From positions 1 to 16,241 of the forward strand of contig CAZVFX010000146.1 in the NCBI GenBank assembly GCA_964626565.1: a DNA stretch of 16,241 bases. Direction: 5' to 3'. Of the stretch, positions 13,082 to 16,241 are shown one piece after another (the stretch's first letter is position 1; every line of letters starts with the position of its first letter). The position numbers and the translations under genes were made by a program. This DNA comes from CAZVFX01 sp964626565 (GTDB lineage: Bacteria; Myxococcota_A; UBA9042; CAIXZC01). The notes beneath the pieces are model-generated. The model did not search any database. It saw only the letters and a list, made by a program, of their open reading frames with translations, and had not been told where the DNA came from.

Positions 13082-14200
13082 ATGACCGGCAGAATCGACA
13101 TTTCCAGTTGGCGCGATGTAGCGCTGTTTTCCGGGATGGATGATGCAGAGCTGGCCGCCGTCGTCAAGCGGCTGTCCCGGAAGTTCATTCGGCACTTCGA
13201 CAACGGCGAGGTGATCTTCCGCACGGGCGAGACTCCAGATTCATGCTTCATCATCATCAACGGAGAGGTTGAGATCCGGGTCGGAGGTGTGCGCATCGGC
13301 AACTGCCGCGCCGGGCAACTGCTGGGCGAACGCGCCCTGGTGGAGAATTCACCGCGCTCCGCAGACGCCACCGCGGTCAGGCCCGGCTTGCTCATGGAAC
13401 TGCAGCGTGCCGTCTTTGAAGACCTGCTAAGAGAAAGCCACACATTCGCCCGCAACGTGGTAAAAGTGCTGGCGCAGAAACTGCGCTGGTCAGTATCCGA
13501 CGCAGTCCGCTCCCAATCCACCGAAGACCGCTATTTTCGAATCCTCAGCAACCACCTGTCAGCCGCAGCCCTCGACTACCTGGTAGCAGATTCGGTGGGG
13601 CTGGAGGTGCCCCGCATGCTGGACAACGCGGTGGTGATGTTCGCGGACATCGAGGATTACGCGCGGCTCACGACCCACATCACTGATCCGGTTGAGTTGG
13701 CCGACTGCCTTTCCGACTACCTGGGCGGCATGACCGATCTTGTGCACCGTCACGGGGGCGTAATAAACAGCTTCCTGGGCGACGGTATCCTCGCCTATTG
13801 GGGTTTTCCTGAGTTCGCGGAGAACACGCCGCTCGCCGCGCTGGAGTGTGCGCTGGAGATGCGCCGCACCGCGGGCAGATTCCGGCTGGGAAGAGGGCAG
13901 ATCGTCAGCCGTATCGGCCTGGCCGCGGGGGAGGTGTTTTGTGGCGTGGTGGGTAAGCCGCCGGTCCAACGGTTCACCATCCTTGGCAGCGTAGTGAACC
14001 TGGCCGCCCGGCTGGAGCAGGCCAACAAGGAGACGGGCACCAGCGTTCTGGCAACCCGGGAGCATTTCTCCGGCGCAGCCCGCAAGCTGTCCTCCTCATC
14101 GCTTCGGGGGTTCTCCCCGGCCGAAGAGTATGACGTAAGAGTCAAGGGATTTGCCGATGAGGTGGACTGCCTCGGATTGAGGTTCAATCCTACTTCTTAG
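13082..14200 (+). CDS. cyclic-nucleotide-binding domain fused to class III nucleotidyl cyclase
   Basis: A 372-residue protein with two domains. Residues about 14-135 are a cyclic-nucleotide-binding domain with the phosphate-binding cassette LLGERALVENSPRSADATA (E83, R92). Residues about 180-365 are a class III adenylate/guanylate cyclase domain: VVMFADIEDY (metal-binding D189), SFLGDGILAYWG (metal-binding D234), and FTILGSVVNLAARLE (N306, R310, transition-state residues). The two positions that usually specify adenine, Lys and Asp, are both Ser (S230, S303), so the substrate cannot be assumed to be ATP. No membrane segment is seen. The ATG at 13082 is preferred because GGGGTGGG lies about 4 bases before it and the upstream in-frame TTG (13046) falls inside the promoter. 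The binding domain could give feedback from the product. It overlaps the next gene convergently by 11 bases. Confidence 0.88.
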   Translation: MTGRIDISSWRDVALFSGMDDAELAAVVKRLSRKFIRHFDNGEVIFRTGETPDSCFIIINGEVEIRVGGVRIGNCRAGQLLGERALVENSPRSADATAVRPGLLMELQRAVFEDLLRESHTFARNVVKVLAQKLRWSVSDAVRSQSTEDRYFRILSNHLSAAALDYLVADSVGLEVPRMLDNAVVMFADIEDYARLTTHITDPVELADCLSDYLGGMTDLVHRHGGVINSFLGDGILAYWGFPEFAENTPLAALECALEMRRTAGRFRLGRGQIVSRIGLAAGEVFCGVVGKPPVQRFTILGSVVNLAARLEQANKETGTSVLATREHFSGAARKLSSSSLRGFSPAEEYDVRVKGFADEVDCLGLRFNPTS

Positions 14201-16217
14201 TAAGTGCCCTGGCCACCCGCTTGCGCTCGGCCGCGCTCATCACTTTCAGCTTCTTGGTGTGAATCCATATCCAATCCGTCTCGCCATCGCACAGAGCTTT
14301 CACCGTTGACTTGGTGCCGCCCTCGCCCGCATCGTCCTCTCCGTCCCAGAGGACGAACACGACGTCGCAGTCCATGGCCACGTATTCTCCAGCCTGGGTA
14401 AAAGCTGCTGGAGCAACCCCAGGAGCCAGGTCCACCAGCTTTGCACCGTCGGATACGAACTTCTCGAACTCCTCAACAGAGCCCGGCTCCTCGAAAGTCT
14501 TCACGTACTCTTCTTTCGGCAGCGGCAGCGGCACCTTCAGCGACGCCTTGAAATGTCTGGTCGCCAGCCCAGCCACCAGCCGATCCGAACCTTCGGCGAG
14601 AGAACTGACCACCTCCACCGCCTGGTCCTTCTCGGGCAAGGTCTCCAGCTTCTCCAACTCCTTCTCCACCAACTGCCCGACCGCGTCTGGGTCGTTGAGC
14701 AGACGACGACCCACTACTCCGATACGGAACGCCTTCTTCTCCGGCTCACCCGCCAGATCCGTGATAGCCCCATCCTTCATGACCTTGACGGTAAACCCTG
14801 CCACAGCCAGAATTGCCGAAACGCCTCTGAAGAAAACCCGGTCGTATTCCTTGACCTTCTCCGGAATGCCGTCCCAGGAAACGATGTTCGGATGCACCTT
14901 CGCCACGTTGTCCCGGGGGTAGCCCGGCGCAAAGCCGGCCCCCAGCTTATCCCGGTTCCACCGGGCGTGCTCCTGAATTGCCAATCTCTCCAGCAAGGCC
15001 CCGGGGATCTGCACCGGCTCGGACTTGCCGCGCACCGGCACGAGCACGCACCCGGCACTTTCGATGTGCTCCGGGATCTTGCGCACGAGCGCCCGACTGG
15101 CTCGCCGGTATTCTTCCGAGGCCTTGGCGTACGGCACATTCCCCTTCTCCAGCCGTTCGTCTGCTGCCATCGACCGGCTGGCCGCAGCCGTCCACTTGTT
15201 CTTGCGCCACAGCCCGTGGGCCTTGGCGGCCATTTGGTCCAGTTTGCGCCCATCGATTGGCGGGCGCTGCACAATGCGCAGGAAATCGGGTCCGACATGG
15301 GCTGACATCTGCTGCGGTGTGGGCAGCGCAGAGCGCTCGAACTTGCACCGGTTCGCGAGGTTGCTCATGGAGATAATGCTCTCCATGGAGCGGACTCCGT
15401 GCTTGAATTTCGACGTCTTAAGGAATGCGCTGAGCACCCCGTCATCGATGTTCACCGTCTTGCCATCGACAATCTGCGGGACTCCGCGCTCCAGCAGGCT
15501 GCGGAAGATAACCGCACGCCGGATGGGGTAGAAACGATCTGTCGAATCGACCGTTTTGTGGTCCAGCATTCGCTGGTTGGGACCCAGGATATTGATGTGC
15601 CCCTTCAGCCGGCTTACAAAGTCAGGCCCCTTGACCCCTTTGAACCAATCCGGTTCCTCTACCCCCTGGTCGCAGAACTCCTTGAACGTAGCGCAAGTAC
15701 CACCCGCGAATACGAAGATCGCTCTTCCGATGGGATGCTCCAGCTCGCCTTCCCGGAACGCACCGTCCTGCATGGGCATCAGGAAGTACTTCAACCAGAA
15801 CAGTTTCTGCTCGTCTTTACCGCTGTCGAACTCATCCCAGAAGACCAGCGGAGTCTGCCCTTTTAGCGTTGCGTCCCGCACAGTGTGGAACGCCGCGTAC
15901 AGCTCCTTCGGGTCGTTGAACTGGGACAGGTTGAACTCGGGCATAGGCATCTTGCCCGCGAGGTTTTTCGCTATCTGTTTAATGCCGAAGGACTTCCCGG
16001 CTCCCGGAGGGCCGAAGACTGCGAAAGACACAGGCTTGGAAGCGTCTCCCTCGAGATATCCGGAGATGAGATTGCGGATGGCATTGTAACTTTCGATCTC
16101 ACTTCTATCCACCGTCTGCAGGCCGCCAAAGGTCGCGATGGGAGCTCCCTTCAGGCCCTTCTTCAGCCCGTCCCTGACGATTTCGGCGCCCACCGAATGG
16201 AGATCCTCCTTCCCCAT
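14190..16217 (-). CDS. AAA+ ATPase - RyR domain - SLOG domain fusion protein (5' end may lie outside the window)
   Basis: A protein of at least 675 residues with three parts. Residues about 60-290 are an AAA+ domain: Walker A GPPGAGKS (69-76), Walker B LVFWDEFDS (124-132), and a sensor-1-like FAGGT (170-174). Residues about 370-475 match the RyR (ryanodine receptor repeat) domain as it occurs in bacteria: QEHARWNRDKLGAGFAPG (415-432), then HPNIVSWDGIPEKVKEYDR (442-460). Residues about 497-655 look like a SLOG-family nucleotide-binding Rossmann-like domain: RIGVVGRR (498-505), SSLAEGSDRLVAG (538-550), and CDVVFVLWDG followed by GGT (617-635). SLOG domains bind NAD-derived or other nucleotide signals; in Thoeris they sense the product of a TIR enzyme. 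The frame stays open from the ATG at 16217 to the window edge (24 bases upstream), and the ATG has only a weak GGAG 3 bases before it, so the true start may be outside. Confidence 0.82.
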   Translation of the reverse strand: MGKEDLHSVGAEIVRDGLKKGLKGAPIATFGGLQTVDRSEIESYNAIRNLISGYLEGDASKPVSFAVFGPPGAGKSFGIKQIAKNLAGKMPMPEFNLSQFNDPKELYAAFHTVRDATLKGQTPLVFWDEFDSGKDEQKLFWLKYFLMPMQDGAFREGELEHPIGRAIFVFAGGTCATFKEFCDQGVEEPDWFKGVKGPDFVSRLKGHINILGPNQRMLDHKTVDSTDRFYPIRRAVIFRSLLERGVPQIVDGKTVNIDDGVLSAFLKTSKFKHGVRSMESIISMSNLANRCKFERSALPTPQQMSAHVGPDFLRIVQRPPIDGRKLDQMAAKAHGLWRKNKWTAAASRSMAADERLEKGNVPYAKASEEYRRASRALVRKIPEHIESAGCVLVPVRGKSEPVQIPGALLERLAIQEHARWNRDKLGAGFAPGYPRDNVAKVHPNIVSWDGIPEKVKEYDRVFFRGVSAILAVAGFTVKVMKDGAITDLAGEPEKKAFRIGVVGRRLLNDPDAVGQLVEKELEKLETLPEKDQAVEVVSSLAEGSDRLVAGLATRHFKASLKVPLPLPKEEYVKTFEEPGSVEEFEKFVSDGAKLVDLAPGVAPAAFTQAGEYVAMDCDVVFVLWDGEDDAGEGGTKSTVKALCDGETDWIWIHTKKLKVMSAAERKRVARALTKK

Positions 16218-16241
16218 GGTCTCCAGAATGGTCCACCCTTC

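Overview
The window looks like a high-GC Gram-negative chromosome, most likely Myxococcota or a related former-Deltaproteobacteria lineage such as Bradymonadales. This is inferred from two Cys-rich secreted proteins with 'ECGDDGCGGSCG'-type and 'GDVHWFNSCGNAEELVETCG'-type motifs, from sigma-54 control, and from long overlapping operons. A run of exactly 100 N at 11510-11609 marks a scaffold gap, so this is draft or metagenomic assembly. No rRNA, tRNA, transposase, integrase or CRISPR array was seen.

Layout. (1) 81-1037 (+): a CDF metal transporter, whose end overlaps convergently with the next operon. (2) 9712 to 1003 (-): a tightly packed six-gene operon encoding, in order of transcription, a Cys-rich lipoprotein, a ClpB-like AAA+ protein, a MoxR-like AAA+ protein, a VWA protein, an unrecognised 400-residue protein and a CapA-family exported metallophosphatase. 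Its internal gaps run from a 4-base overlap to about 32 bases. (3) 10031-12273 (+), divergent from that operon: a sigma-54 activator without a receiver domain, translationally coupled to a TIR-domain protein with a HEAT-like C-terminus; the TIR gene contains the assembly gap. (4) 12779-12294 (-): a second Cys-rich lipoprotein. (5) 13082-14200 (+): a protein with an N-terminal cyclic-nucleotide-binding domain and a C-terminal class III nucleotidyl cyclase domain. (6) 16217 to 14190 (-): an AAA+ - RyR - SLOG fusion protein, possibly continuing past the window edge.

Regulation. Both lipoprotein transcription units have a good -24/-12 (sigma-54) promoter, TGGCACAAGGGTTGCA at 9794-9779 and TGGCCCGCGTCTTGCT at 12863-12848 (both minus strand). 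Each has the correct GG-to-GC spacing and each lies about 57 bases upstream, counted from the predicted start of transcription, of the start codon chosen independently from the ribosome binding site. The only sigma-54 activator visible lies between them. The simplest model is that it drives the AAA+/MoxR/VWA operon and the second lipoprotein, as one stress- or conflict-responsive regulon. A 17-base palindrome about 110-127 bases upstream of the first predicted start is a good candidate activator site.

Working model (inference). The MoxR + VWA + AAA+ set resembles the NTP-dependent vWA-MoxR conflict or chaperone systems known from comparative genomics. The neighbourhood is also rich in nucleotide-signal domains: TIR (NAD cleavage), class III cyclase with cNMP-binding domain, and SLOG with RyR. 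TIR and SLOG are the producer and sensor domains of Thoeris defence, so a TIR-to-SLOG signalling link is attractive but unproven. Several key residues are altered: Walker B Asp to Pro in the MoxR protein, Walker B Glu to Leu in the ClpB-like protein, both canonical adenine-specifying positions to Ser in the cyclase, and GAFTGA to RVFTGA in the sigma-54 activator. All functions are read from motifs by eye; no database search was run.
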